Assembly (NCBI GenBank): GCA_017517305.1
Contig: JAFWZV010000015.1
Span: 107,489 to 171,488, forward strand
Reading direction: 5' to 3'
DNA length: 64,000 nt
Source: Lachnospiraceae bacterium
GTDB lineage: Bacteria > Bacillota > Clostridia > Lachnospirales > Lachnospiraceae
Each line of letters begins with the position of its first letter. The stretch's first letter is position 1. This document shows, one piece after another, positions 15,680 to 23,849 of the stretch. Both the position numbers and the translations under genes were made by a program. The notes below the pieces were generated by a model that saw nothing but the letters and a program-made list of their open reading frames with translations, was not told the DNA's origin and did no database searches.

Positions 15680-16552
15680 TTAATTAAACTGACACAAGGT
15701 ATAATAGTAGGATGCACCCGCTATAGATGGAAATGGGATGTATACATTTAACACTCCGTTTTCATCCAAATACATAGGAAGGTCTGCAGTTGTGTCCTCC
15801 CTAGCTGGTTCCAGATAAAACTCTATTTCTTCTGGTTCTGTAATTCCAACACTATTTGCCATAGTCATAAAATGCTCCTCTTCCATTTTACAAGCCTCTT
15901 CCACAAATCCATCAACAGTCATATTATTCATAGCAAGTAATTCCGTGTTAGTTACTTCCTTATCATTTTCAAAATCATAGGTATAAGCGTAATAATATTT
16001 ACAATCATTTGGATATGGTGCTATAGCTACTATTGCAACTATGTCTCCATACCGAAATACCTCATAGGTTAGGTTATAGCATATCAGCGAAAAACCTCCG
16101 TCCATATTTATAACCTCTGTTTCAATTATCCTATATAGGTCAGCCTCTATCCTCTCATTCAATGCCTTTGCACTGTCAGAGGTAACATTAAACTGTGGTA
16201 TCTGATAGTGATATGTGCCTGTGTTATCTACACTGTCTGTATACTCTCCAGACATATTAAGAAGCTCATTGATGTAAGGATTATCAGTTTCTTTAAGTTC
16301 ATAAGCAACAAGTCTATCAGAATAATCAATAGCCTCAGTAGTTGCCTCAGCAGTTGTTGCGGATTCTGTTGTCATCTCTGATGTAGCCTCTGTGGTTGCT
16401 TCCGTAGCTTGCGTTGTAACCTCTGTGCTAGTTTGATTCGCCTCTGTTACTTCTTCCTTGGAAGCCTCTCTGTTTTTTCCTTCCTCTGATTTTCCACAAG
16501 CAGAAAGAGCCAGTAGTGATATCATCATAATTATTAAAAGTCTTTTCCTCAT
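15680..16552 (-). CDS. Lipoprotein with Thr-rich linker and DUF4163/RsiV-like domain
   Basis: A 290-residue lipoprotein. MRKRLLIIMMISLLALSAC carries the lipobox LSAC. A low-complexity Thr/Glu/Ala linker (about 30-85) is followed by a globular domain: NVTSDSAKALNERIEADLYR, YEVFRYGDIVAIVAIAPY and YTYDFENDKEVTNTELL. The layout (query of residue pairs before a DUF3298-type end) resembles the PdaC/RsiV extracellular fold. The start at 16552 follows GGAGG. Similar Thr-rich linkers occur in the anchored proteins at 8993 and 42753, suggesting a shared surface style. Function unknown. Confidence 0.75.
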   Translation of the reverse strand: MRKRLLIIMMISLLALSACGKSEEGKNREASKEEVTEANQTSTEVTTQATEATTEATSEMTTESATTAEATTEAIDYSDRLVAYELKETDNPYINELLNMSGEYTDSVDNTGTYHYQIPQFNVTSDSAKALNERIEADLYRIIETEVINMDGGFSLICYNLTYEVFRYGDIVAIVAIAPYPNDCKYYYAYTYDFENDKEVTNTELLAMNNMTVDGFVEEACKMEEEHFMTMANSVGITEPEEIEFYLEPAREDTTADLPMYLDENGVLNVYIPFPSIAGASYYYTLCQFN

Positions 16553-16578
16553 ATTTACACCTCCAAAAAACATAAATC

Positions 16579-16615
16579 TATATAATAATTTTAGTTATTA
16601 CAACAAATTAGTCAA
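16579..16615 (-). promoter_or_regulatory. Promoter-region element shared with the FecR gene
   Basis: The 37 bases here are 30/37 identical, without gaps, to 22882-22918 upstream of the FecR gene. On the minus strand both carry TTGACTAATTTG, then ACTAAAATTAT and ATATA. Inside, TTGTTG (here) or TTGGCA (there) lies 17 bases before ATATA[G/A], a plausible sigma-A promoter. The TTGACTAAT part may be an operator. Confidence 0.5.
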
Positions 16616-16651
16616 TATCTAATTATCCCTTTAGTTTCATGAAGATTTAAG

Positions 16652-16685
16652 AAAAAAGCAGGCAACCTCCCTCGGTTGCCTACTT
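16652..16685 (-). terminator. Intrinsic terminator of the ABC exporter operon
   Basis: AGGCAACC and GGTTGCCT form an eight-base stem with a six-base loop and a TTTTTT tract on the minus strand, 28 bases after the permease stop. Confidence 0.8.
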
Positions 16686-16712
16686 GTATATAATCTCTTA
16701 TTCACATTTCCC

Positions 16713-17819
16713 CTAAAACTCCGTTACATCCGCCTTGCACATCATCCTACCCTTGCTTAAAACAAGTGGTATAACTACTAGCAGGTCACAGAGTAAAAAT
16801 CCCTTTATACCAAGGTCCGAGAAGTAAAGCAGATATCTTCCTGTTGGTATGTATAAAAGCTCATTGATAAGATAGGTAAATATTGAACTTATTCCAATTC
16901 CTATGGCACATGCCATCACATTCATACCGATTATCTCTGCTGCCACCTTGGTCTTTACCTCTCTCTTACTTCTGCCTAAAGCTCTATACACTCCAAACTC
17001 ATAGATTCGCTTCATATACTGACCTGTTACAACTGAGTTAACAGTCACTGCAAGCACCACAGCTATAAGGATAACCACCGCATAGAATATTACAAAATAT
17101 GCTCTGAACTGCTCGTCTATGCTCTCCTTAAAATGTCTTTTTAGCTCTACCTGTCTGTCTCCCAACATATTTGTTAGGTAAGCACGAAGCTCCTGCCCTT
17201 CCATGGTATCACTATAAATATATGCTCTGGCATGATTTGCCTCATCATCCTCATATATGTAAAAGCTTGCAAATCCAGCATCTGGAATAATGGCGTCCAC
17301 CGTCCACTCTGCGCTCAAATCCTCATCAAACTCAGGCCCTATCAAATCTCCAAGCTCTATGCCCTTATCCTTGGCAAACTCCTCGCTTAATACCACACTA
17401 CGATTCTTACAGTTGGAGAAATCTCCTTTAATTCCAACATGGGAAAGAACAGCTTCCATATCCTCCACAGAATTAAAGGTATAAGAATCACCACCTATAG
17501 GAAGATTTAACACTGAGTTATGAAGCATAGAAGAAAATCCTCGACCAGTTTTAGTTACACATTTTAGATTTTCATCTGCTTTCACTTCCTCTAAAAAGGA
17601 CTGAAAGTCTTCTCCTGTTTCATCTATAGACAGATACTCTGCGGAAACCACCTTATCATTAAACTCTATCTCCGGCTCAAAGGTCCAGTACAGAGAGTAA
17701 ATATAATTTCCCGCAATTAACATTCCCACTGTAAGAAACATCATAAACATAGCTATAAAGGCACGACCCTTATTCTCTCGTATATAATAAACTGACGAAA
17801 ATGGTTTTATGTCCCTCAT
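16713..17819 (-). CDS. ABC transporter permease, FtsX/MacB type
   Basis: A 368-residue permease with one helix near the N-terminus (AFIAMFMMFLTVGMLIAGNY), a large extracytoplasmic domain (about 45-245) and three C-terminal helices (VILIAVVLAVTVNSVVTGQY and two more), the MacB/FtsX topology. The conserved cytoplasmic stretch RIYEFGVYRALGRSKREV contacts the ATPase. The ATG at 17819 follows AAGGAGAGG, one base after the stop of the ATPase gene; an upstream in-frame start would overlap that gene widely. It forms an exporter with the next two products. Cargo unknown, probably a peptide, lipid or antimicrobial. Confidence 0.88.
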   Translation of the reverse strand: MRDIKPFSSVYYIRENKGRAFIAMFMMFLTVGMLIAGNYIYSLYWTFEPEIEFNDKVVSAEYLSIDETGEDFQSFLEEVKADENLKCVTKTGRGFSSMLHNSVLNLPIGGDSYTFNSVEDMEAVLSHVGIKGDFSNCKNRSVVLSEEFAKDKGIELGDLIGPEFDEDLSAEWTVDAIIPDAGFASFYIYEDDEANHARAYIYSDTMEGQELRAYLTNMLGDRQVELKRHFKESIDEQFRAYFVIFYAVVILIAVVLAVTVNSVVTGQYMKRIYEFGVYRALGRSKREVKTKVAAEIIGMNVMACAIGIGISSIFTYLINELLYIPTGRYLLYFSDLGIKGFLLCDLLVVIPLVLSKGRMMCKADVTEF

Positions 17820-17820
17820 A

Positions 17821-18513
17821 TTATTCCTCTCCTTCTTCCCTTTGGGATGCTGTTGTGACCTGGCTAAGCTTTCCATCCCACATCTCCACAGTCATATCCA
17901 CATCACTAAGTATTGACCTATCATGGGTTACAACTATTACTAATCTATCCTTGGAATATTTCTTAAGTATCTTCATAACATTAAATGCATTCTCATGATC
18001 AAGAGATGCTGTTGGCTCATCTGCAAATATAACTTTAGGGTCATTAATCATTGCCCTCGCTATAGCCACTCTCTGACACTGTCCACCGGAAAGCTTGGCA
18101 GGTTTCTTCTTAAACTCTCGCTCCTTTAAGCCTAAGGTCTTAAGATACTCTGCAGCCTTTTCTTTAATATCCTTAACATTTCCTGTACCTGCCACAGCTA
18201 CATTGTCCATGGCATTCATATATGGAACTAAGTAGTGCTTCTGGAATATAAAGCCGAACTCATTTCTTCTTAGATTTTCTCTATCTTTATTAGAGAGAGT
18301 AGTAAGCTCTCTGTCATTGTAAACTATACTACCCTCAGTAGGGCTTTTTAGAGTGGACATACAGTACATAAGGGTACTCTTTCCACTTCCACTAGGCCCT
18401 ATCACTCCAACCAGGCCTGTGTCCGGAAGCTTAAGGTTAAAGCCATCTAGGGCGTACATCTTCTCCTCTGTGTCCATATCGTATATCATGCTAATATCAT
18501 TTATCTCAAACAT
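17821..18513 (-). CDS. ABC transporter ATP-binding protein, LolD/MacB type
   Basis: A 230-residue nucleotide-binding subunit. Walker A is GPSGSGKST (about 40), the Q-loop is GFIFQKHYLVPYMNAMDNV, the signature LSGGQCQRVAIARA, Walker B VIFADEPTASLD, and the switch His lies in VIVVTHD. Sequence type fits the MacB/LolD class that drives mechanotransmission rather than substrate import. The gene lies between two FtsX-like permease genes with gaps of one and ten bases, so the three are co-expressed and form a heterodimeric-permease exporter. Confidence 0.94.
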   Translation of the reverse strand: MFEINDISMIYDMDTEEKMYALDGFNLKLPDTGLVGVIGPSGSGKSTLMYCMSTLKSPTEGSIVYNDRELTTLSNKDRENLRRNEFGFIFQKHYLVPYMNAMDNVAVAGTGNVKDIKEKAAEYLKTLGLKEREFKKKPAKLSGGQCQRVAIARAMINDPKVIFADEPTASLDHENAFNVMKILKKYSKDRLVIVVTHDRSILSDVDMTVEMWDGKLSQVTTASQREEGEE

Positions 18514-18523
18514 AATCTTCCTC

Positions 18524-19684
18524 CTACTCCTCTATCATATCTATGGTTTTAATCTTATAAAGTGTTGCCAGAATCGGTATCTGAAGCACACCCACTATAG
18601 CTGCGAAAACTGCTATTATCCTCACTATCTGGTCTGGATAAAACATCTGATAGCTAAGACCTAGATAAGCCAGCAAGTTCTCTCCTAAAAGTATCATAGC
18701 TACTATACTGACAATGGCTCCTATCACCATGCTTATGCCGAATATCATCATAAGCTCCCTCATCATCATGGAATATATTGCCTTTCTGGAATATCCTATG
18801 GATGAGTAGAGACAATATTCATTTACCCTGCTTCTCATAAATGATACATAAGCCACTACGATTGCTATAGTAAGGAACACAGTTATAACTATAAGGATTC
18901 CTGAGATCATATCCTCTAAGACACCCACCAAATCATTGTCATACAAATCTCTCCAGGCATTTACATCAAACACTTCATCCCAGGCAGTAAACTTTCCCCC
19001 TAGCTCCTCAACTACAACTGACATATCACAGTGTTCCTCATCACAAAGCACTACTATGTACCAGCCTGTATTGTTAAAGCCCTGTGGTGTACCAACAGTG
19101 GTAAAATTATCTGATTCAAGAGCACCCACTATCTTAAAGTTCTTGCCATAAATATCCTCCTTGAAGAAATCTCCCACCTTACATTCCTGATTCTTTAATA
19201 CCTTGCTGTCCACAAGTATCTCACCTGAGCCTTCCGGAAGTCTACCCTCTACAAGCTTTGCTCCCATATGGTCTAGGTATGGTTCAATCATATCTACTTC
19301 AACCAGCGGAAACTTATATCCAATACCACCTGCTATACCGTTATAGGTAGAGTTTAAAACCTGAGTTTGGTAGGCATCTGTTATTCCCGGATAGGCTTTT
19401 AAGTCTTCCATGAACTTGTCTTTTCTTGCCTGAGCTGCTGCTGCAGCCTCCTCAAGAGTTTCATAGTCATCTATAGATATACCAAAGGTATCATAGTTAA
19501 CACTTATAAAGGCCACCTTCTTAGGTTGCTCCAAGCACATAGGCCTAAAGCTTACCTCCGATGCCATAAATAAAAAGTTTATAATGTACATGGTCATAAA
19601 TGATAGTGCTAATGCTATAATCAGCACCCAGACCTGCTTTTTGTTGTTCCGTATGAATTTTGATGCGGATAATTTGCTGTTCAT
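18524..19684 (-). CDS. ABC transporter permease, FtsX/MacB type
   Basis: A 386-residue permease with the same layout as its partner at 16713: a first helix (VWVLIIALALSFMTMYIINF), a large outside domain (about 40-260) and three C-terminal helices. The cytoplasmic coupling segment reads SRVNEYCLYSSIGYSRKAIY. The start at 19684 follows AGAAGGAG. It is the first gene of the exporter operon, preceded by a TATAAT-type -10 and the terminator of the two-component genes, so it has its own promoter. Adjacent response-regulator genes are likely to control it. Confidence 0.88.
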   Translation of the reverse strand: MNSKLSASKFIRNNKKQVWVLIIALALSFMTMYIINFLFMASEVSFRPMCLEQPKKVAFISVNYDTFGISIDDYETLEEAAAAAQARKDKFMEDLKAYPGITDAYQTQVLNSTYNGIAGGIGYKFPLVEVDMIEPYLDHMGAKLVEGRLPEGSGEILVDSKVLKNQECKVGDFFKEDIYGKNFKIVGALESDNFTTVGTPQGFNNTGWYIVVLCDEEHCDMSVVVEELGGKFTAWDEVFDVNAWRDLYDNDLVGVLEDMISGILIVITVFLTIAIVVAYVSFMRSRVNEYCLYSSIGYSRKAIYSMMMRELMMIFGISMVIGAIVSIVAMILLGENLLAYLGLSYQMFYPDQIVRIIAVFAAIVGVLQIPILATLYKIKTIDMIEE

Positions 19685-19722
19685 TTTATCTTCTCCTTCT
19701 TCCATCTGTTGACTATATCTGT

Positions 19723-19728
19723 ATTATA
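19723..19728 (-). promoter_or_regulatory. -10 box of the ABC exporter operon
   Basis: A perfect TATAAT on the minus strand lies about 40 bases before the permease start and just after the preceding terminator. No good -35 is present, in keeping with activation by the neighbouring LuxR-type regulator. Confidence 0.45.
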
Positions 19729-19743
19729 TCAATGATAAAAAAC

Positions 19744-19787
19744 AAAAAAAGTGACCACAGTCATATTCTTCCTATGACTGCAGCCAC
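19744..19787 (-). terminator. Intrinsic terminator of the two-component operon
   Basis: A 15-bp stem (GTGGCTGCAGTCATA with TATGACTGTGGTCAC, a few wobbles), seven-base loop and TTTTTTT on the minus strand, 15 bases after the response regulator stop. Confidence 0.85.
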
Positions 19788-19802
19788 ATTTAAGTCATAT
19801 GA

Positions 19803-20495
19803 CTAGGACTCCTTCAGAGCCACTATAAGCTTGACTCTGTCGTGAATTCCTGTCTTATCGTATATGTTGGATATGTAGTTTTTTACTGTTCCCTCAGAGA
19901 TATAAAGTTTCTGGGCAATCTGCTTGTTGGTAAGGCCCTCCACCATAAGAGTGCAAATCTCCTGCTCTCTCTGAGTTATATCCCGAGCTAGATTTGATAA
20001 GTTAGGTGATTTATCGCCTTCATTAGTATTCTCTGTTTCAGCTTCCATGCTTGTCTTAACCCCTGGCCCGGCTTGGCTCATAAGCTGTGTAAGTCTAAGC
20101 ATAACCTTCTGATCTAGAACCGTAACTCCGCCCATTATCTGGTTGATAGCACCAAGAATGGTATCCTTGCCACTATCCTTAAGCAAATATCCGTCAGCAC
20201 CACCTGTTATGGCCTTGGTTATATTGTCATCATCATAGAATGTGGTAAGCACAAGTATCTTCACATCCTTATGCTTCTCTTTCATGTGACCTATAAGCTC
20301 GATTCCGCCCATACCCTTCATGTTAATATCAACTAAGGCTATGTCACACTCCGTGCCCTCTAGTATATCCAGTGCCTCTTTGCCGTCATTGGCCTTGCCC
20401 ACTATCTCCATACCATTTAGGGACAGTATTATTTCTAAACTGTCCAAAAGCAAATTTTCATCATCAACTAACAATACCTTATACATATCTCTCAC
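19803..20495 (-). CDS. NarL/LuxR-family response regulator
   Basis: A 230-residue response regulator. The receiver (1-120) has the acidic pair in LLVDDEN, the phosphoacceptor in IALVDINMKGMGG and the Lys in GYLLKDSGKD. A linker leads to a LuxR-type helix-turn-helix (about 165-228: DITQREQEICTLMVEGLTNKQIAQ is the start of it). The frame opens with GTG at 20495, but the ATG at 20486 (MYKVLL) has the better ribosome-binding position, so the start is uncertain by three codons. Paired with the histidine kinase gene 32 bases upstream; the likely target is the ABC exporter. Confidence 0.92.
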   Translation of the reverse strand: MRDMYKVLLVDDENLLLDSLEIILSLNGMEIVGKANDGKEALDILEGTECDIALVDINMKGMGGIELIGHMKEKHKDVKILVLTTFYDDDNITKAITGGADGYLLKDSGKDTILGAINQIMGGVTVLDQKVMLRLTQLMSQAGPGVKTSMEAETENTNEGDKSPNLSNLARDITQREQEICTLMVEGLTNKQIAQKLYISEGTVKNYISNIYDKTGIHDRVKLIVALKES

Positions 20496-20527
20496 CTAAC
20501 ATCTAACTTATCATCATGTTTCATATC

Positions 20528-21679
20528 TTATTCGGCTATCAACGACAATTCAACAACTGCATTGAACCCATCCTCATTAGCAAATGTAGCCTCTCCGCCA
20601 CACCTTTGCACATAAGAAACTATCTTCTTAAGTCCAAAGCCCTGCTGTAGCTTTAACTGACTATTTTCAGCATTATAATCGCTACTACCATTATCCTCCA
20701 CTGATAACCTAATATGGCCGGCATCACCCTTTAACACAACCTTAAAATATGTGGCCGCACCGTGCTTTACCCCATTGGTAAGAAGCTCCATTAAAACTCC
20801 TGTCAAAAATTCGCTATGCTCATGAGAAACATTTACCTCATCAGGAAGCTCTTGATAAAACTCATCTACCTCAATGCTTGTATCCATAACAAATTCCTTA
20901 ACTATATCCTTCATAGCAGCCTTTAAATCAGAGGCTGTGATTCCATCAGTCTCACTGTCTAAAACTCTAACCGCCTGCCTGATAGACTCTAAGCTTCCCC
21001 TAATTCGCTCATTGGCCTCATTCATCTTCTTCCTGGCATCCTCCGGCCTAACATCATAGAGCATATCCGCCGCATCCAATGTCATAACTGCCGCTGTTAT
21101 GGAATGTCCCACGCTGTTATGAATATTTCTACTAATATTTTCACGCTCCATAAGTCTGGCATTCTTCTGTGCCAGGTAGCTTTGCTTAAGAAGCTCTCGG
21201 TTGGCTCTCTTCTCATGCATCTCGCTGATGTTTGACTTCATTAGTATGTTTTTGTCAGCGATTTTACGCTCCTCATATTTAGTAAGCATTAGCTTTATAC
21301 CAAGCACTATAGCAAGTGAAGCTGCTAGAATTATAGCACCTACTATAATATGTGCCGTGTCATGCTCTTTGATTATCAAAAGATTAGCAACCATATATGT
21401 CACTACTGCCATAATAAGCCTAATCTTATTTTTTAACTCATCTAAGAGAAAGAATGCCACAAAACCCACCAAGCTTTGGGAGGCAAATGCGTACAAAGCT
21501 ACAACAACTAGCTTGATGATAATAGCAAACTTACCTCTATCCTCGTCTAAAGATGTCATAGTAGTAACCACCATCAAAGCTCCTGCTACTATTATAAATA
21601 AAGCCGGATTGCTACACCTAAAGACACATAGTAGTGTTAGCAAAACTAATATTAAATTGTCTATGATGGTGTGTAGCAT
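20528..21679 (-). CDS. Sensor histidine kinase, NarX/DesK-like (HisKA_3)
   Basis: A 383-residue kinase. About five or six N-terminal helices (1-130) make a membrane sensor without a large outside domain. A coiled stretch precedes the HisKA_3 phosphoacceptor motif (ENISRNIHNSVGHSITAAV, His near 186). The ATPase part holds the N box MELLTNGVKHGAATYF and the G box VEDNGSSDYN with GFGLKKIVSYV. Membrane-embedded sensing of this kind is common for cell-envelope or antimicrobial stress kinases next to ABC exporters. Overlap-free gap of 34 bases to the FecR gene. Confidence 0.92.
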   Translation of the reverse strand: MLHTIIDNLILVLLTLLCVFRCSNPALFIIVAGALMVVTTMTSLDEDRGKFAIIIKLVVVALYAFASQSLVGFVAFFLLDELKNKIRLIMAVVTYMVANLLIIKEHDTAHIIVGAIILAASLAIVLGIKLMLTKYEERKIADKNILMKSNISEMHEKRANRELLKQSYLAQKNARLMERENISRNIHNSVGHSITAAVMTLDAADMLYDVRPEDARKKMNEANERIRGSLESIRQAVRVLDSETDGITASDLKAAMKDIVKEFVMDTSIEVDEFYQELPDEVNVSHEHSEFLTGVLMELLTNGVKHGAATYFKVVLKGDAGHIRLSVEDNGSSDYNAENSQLKLQQGFGLKKIVSYVQRCGGEATFANEDGFNAVVELSLIAE

Positions 21680-21713
21680 TATCGTATCATCCTCATCATA
21701 ATTTACTCACAGA

Positions 21714-22781
21714 CTATCTTTCTATAGTAAATACATTACCATTATCCATTTTAATCATAATAATATATTTATCACCAGCTTTAAACCACAAATCATCAGG
21801 AATACTGTGCTTTATAATTGTTCCACTTGCAGTCCAGCTTTTGATCCAAGTATATGGGTCACCTTCACCTGACATAACAAAAAGGTATCTGGACCCTCCT
21901 GCCGAAACTGTTGCTTCACTTCCATTATCTAACACAACTCTATATCCATCACCGTAAGCTGTAAATCCTGGCCTAAGGACAAAATGGTAGGTTCCATCCC
22001 TCTCTATAACCTGGAAATACTCATGTGAATTCTCTGGAGTAAGCTCTATTCTTTCCACCAAATACTGGGATTCAAATTCCGCCTGAGGTATTGAATCATA
22101 TGGACCATTACCATCACCTTGCAATGGTTCAATATCCGTTCCTATCTCCAAGCTACCATTTGTACCCAGATTTTCTCCTTGCTCTTGATCTGGCGTTCCT
22201 ACCTGAATTGCTCCCTGTGAATCCACATAATAGGTTTCTCCGGCATTACCCATAATTACTTGCTTTTCTGATGTAATTTCCACTGTACCTTCTATAATCT
22301 CCACTGTTGTGCACAATAAATCTCTATCATAGGTAGCTCTGAAAATAGTACCTCTAACACCAAGAATTGCATTAGGTGTTTCCAGTTCAAAGGTGGAATC
22401 CTTGTTTAATTTGTTATCGATGGTAATAAGGGCAGAACCATATTCCAAATGAATGATAATACCACCCTTTTTCTCATTTCCTGTAGCAGATATAGAAAAT
22501 CCGGTATTTTCCTCCGCCAAAATGTGCTTATCTCCATCTGCTAGAAGAAGTGCATTGGATGTTTCACCTGTAGCAACTCTATCACCTGACTTTAGGTGTA
22601 TACCACTGAATATTTTCACAGGCTTATCTTCACGTTTTAATTCCACTGTACCTTCTACTGAATCAATAGCAATTAGTCTATACACGTCTTTTTTATTTGC
22701 AATTAATACTACCACTGCAATAATTGACAAAGCAACAATAATAACTGCCACCATTAAAATTGTTTTCTTCTTACTGTTCAT
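21714..22781 (-). CDS. FecR-domain membrane-anchored protein
   Basis: A 355-residue protein with an N-terminal anchor helix (ILMVAVIIVALSIIAVVVLI) and an outside FecR-type domain (about 40-190: SVEGTVELKR, SGIHLKSGDRVATGETSNAL, LETPNAILGVRGTIFRATYD, VEIIEGTVEIT). The rest is a second beta-rich region ending in a domain with RIELTPENSHEYFQV and VVLDNGSEATVSAGG. In Gram-negatives FecR relays signals to sigma factors; here no sigma gene adjoins and it may instead be a surface ligand-binding protein for the kinase downstream. The start chosen (MNSKKK) overlaps a short leader frame. Confidence 0.82.
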   Translation of the reverse strand: MNSKKKTILMVAVIIVALSIIAVVVLIANKKDVYRLIAIDSVEGTVELKREDKPVKIFSGIHLKSGDRVATGETSNALLLADGDKHILAEENTGFSISATGNEKKGGIIIHLEYGSALITIDNKLNKDSTFELETPNAILGVRGTIFRATYDRDLLCTTVEIIEGTVEITSEKQVIMGNAGETYYVDSQGAIQVGTPDQEQGENLGTNGSLEIGTDIEPLQGDGNGPYDSIPQAEFESQYLVERIELTPENSHEYFQVIERDGTYHFVLRPGFTAYGDGYRVVLDNGSEATVSAGGSRYLFVMSGEGDPYTWIKSWTASGTIIKHSIPDDLWFKAGDKYIIMIKMDNGNVFTIER

Positions 22782-22854
22782 ATTTATATCTGCTCCCACT
22801 GTTCCTGCTTAAAGCCCACTGAAATATAGGTTTTATACTCCTTTGTCTGTCCAT
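22771..22854 (-). CDS. Possible 27-residue leader peptide overlapping fecR-like gene
   Basis: A 28-codon frame starting MDRQRSIKPIFQWALSRN, preceded by GGGGGG at a good distance, that ends eight bases inside the FecR gene in another frame. It could couple translation. Part of it (22793-22820) is 27/28 identical to the 3' end of the ArsC-like gene at 33280, though there it is read in a different frame, so the stretch may be a duplicated relic rather than a true peptide gene. Confidence 0.35.
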   Translation of the reverse strand: MDRQRSIKPIFQWALSRNSGSRYKYEQ

Positions 22855-22881
22855 AATTATTCCCCCCAGTAACATATCTTT

Positions 22882-22918
22882 ATATTATAATTTTAGTACT
22901 AATGCCAAATTAGTCAAC
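22882..22918 (-). promoter_or_regulatory. Promoter-region element of the FecR/two-component unit
   Basis: Counterpart of 16579-16615 (30/37 identical, no gaps). On the minus strand TTGGCA lies 17 bases before ATATAA, a plausible promoter, with TTGACTAAT immediately upstream. Confidence 0.5.
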
Positions 22919-22962
22919 ATTAAGTTAGGCTTTTTGTCCTTTTTCATTCGCTTCTTAAATCA

Positions 22963-22992
22963 AAACAGGCAACCATCTCTGGCTACCTGTTT
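22963..22992 (-). terminator. Intrinsic terminator of the lactose operon
   Basis: AAACAGGTAGCC pairs with GGTTGCCTGTTT (two wobbles) around a six-base loop, just after the araC-type stop codon. The following T-rich tail is weak. Confidence 0.65.
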
Positions 22993-23004
22993 GTATTAAA
23001 GCTT

Positions 23005-23832
23005 CTATTTAATTTCCTCTCGTCTTTTTTCCTGAATAAATTTTCTATAATCTCTAGGACTCATCTTGTACTCTTCCTTAAATACACGATTAAAGGTTCT
23101 TATACTGTCAAACCCACACTCTAATGAAACCTCGGTAATTGAAAGATTTGTATTCTCCAGATAGGAAACTGCATAATTAAGTCTGGTCTTGTTTATATAT
23201 TTGCAAAAGCTACAATGAAATGTTTTAGCGAATATACGGGATAAAACATATTTGTTTACTCCCAATTCAAGTGCCATTTTGTCTAGATATATACTCTCCC
23301 TAAAATTTGCTGCCACATAGGAAACCACATTGTAAATCAAATCATCATCCTTAACCAATTCCTTCTCTACTAATTTTACTGTGGTTACCACATACGCCAT
23401 TATCATCTGTGCATAGGCGTGACTCATGGTGAAGTTGACTGCTTGTGCTTTAGTAAGCATTTTTATAGCTGACACAATATCATCCTGTAGCTTACTCTTT
23501 GGAATAACCGGATTTTCAGGGCAATACCTCTTTAAGTCCTCTTGAAGTCCTACCAGCAAAGAAGGCTCAATAAATAGGTATATGGCTTTGTTTGTACCTT
23601 CTGTAAATACCTGATAGTGATGCACCGTATTAGGAAATACTATCCCCAAATCCCCTTCATCCATATGATAAAGCTCTTTTCCAACACCTAACTCCACACT
23701 TCCCTTAGTAACATACACCACCTCAATCGCCTCATGCAAATGAGGTGGCACATGCACAGAGTTTTTGTATTCATAGGATATTTCTTTGTTTTTCGTCTCG
23801 TAGGTTGGGTACATGACTAAACTCCTATCCAA
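23005..23832 (-). CDS. AraC-family regulator, last gene of the lactose operon
   Basis: A 275-residue activator. The N-terminal cupin (about 20-100) contains HVPPHLHEAIEVVYVTKGSV and GIVFPNTVHHYQV; the C-terminal AraC DNA-binding pair of helix-turn-helices (about 165-265) contains FRESIYLDKMALELGVNKYV and LSITEVSLECGFDSIRTFNR with the signature tail FKEEYKMSPRDYRKF. It follows galT by 17 bases. It may tune expression of its own operon or another locus; a different AraC-type gene is divergent from the operon, so two ligands may be sensed. Confidence 0.9.
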   Translation of the reverse strand: MDRSLVMYPTYETKNKEISYEYKNSVHVPPHLHEAIEVVYVTKGSVELGVGKELYHMDEGDLGIVFPNTVHHYQVFTEGTNKAIYLFIEPSLLVGLQEDLKRYCPENPVIPKSKLQDDIVSAIKMLTKAQAVNFTMSHAYAQMIMAYVVTTVKLVEKELVKDDDLIYNVVSYVAANFRESIYLDKMALELGVNKYVLSRIFAKTFHCSFCKYINKTRLNYAVSYLENTNLSITEVSLECGFDSIRTFNRVFKEEYKMSPRDYRKFIQEKRREEIK

Positions 23833-23849
23833 AAACTTTCAAAAATTAA

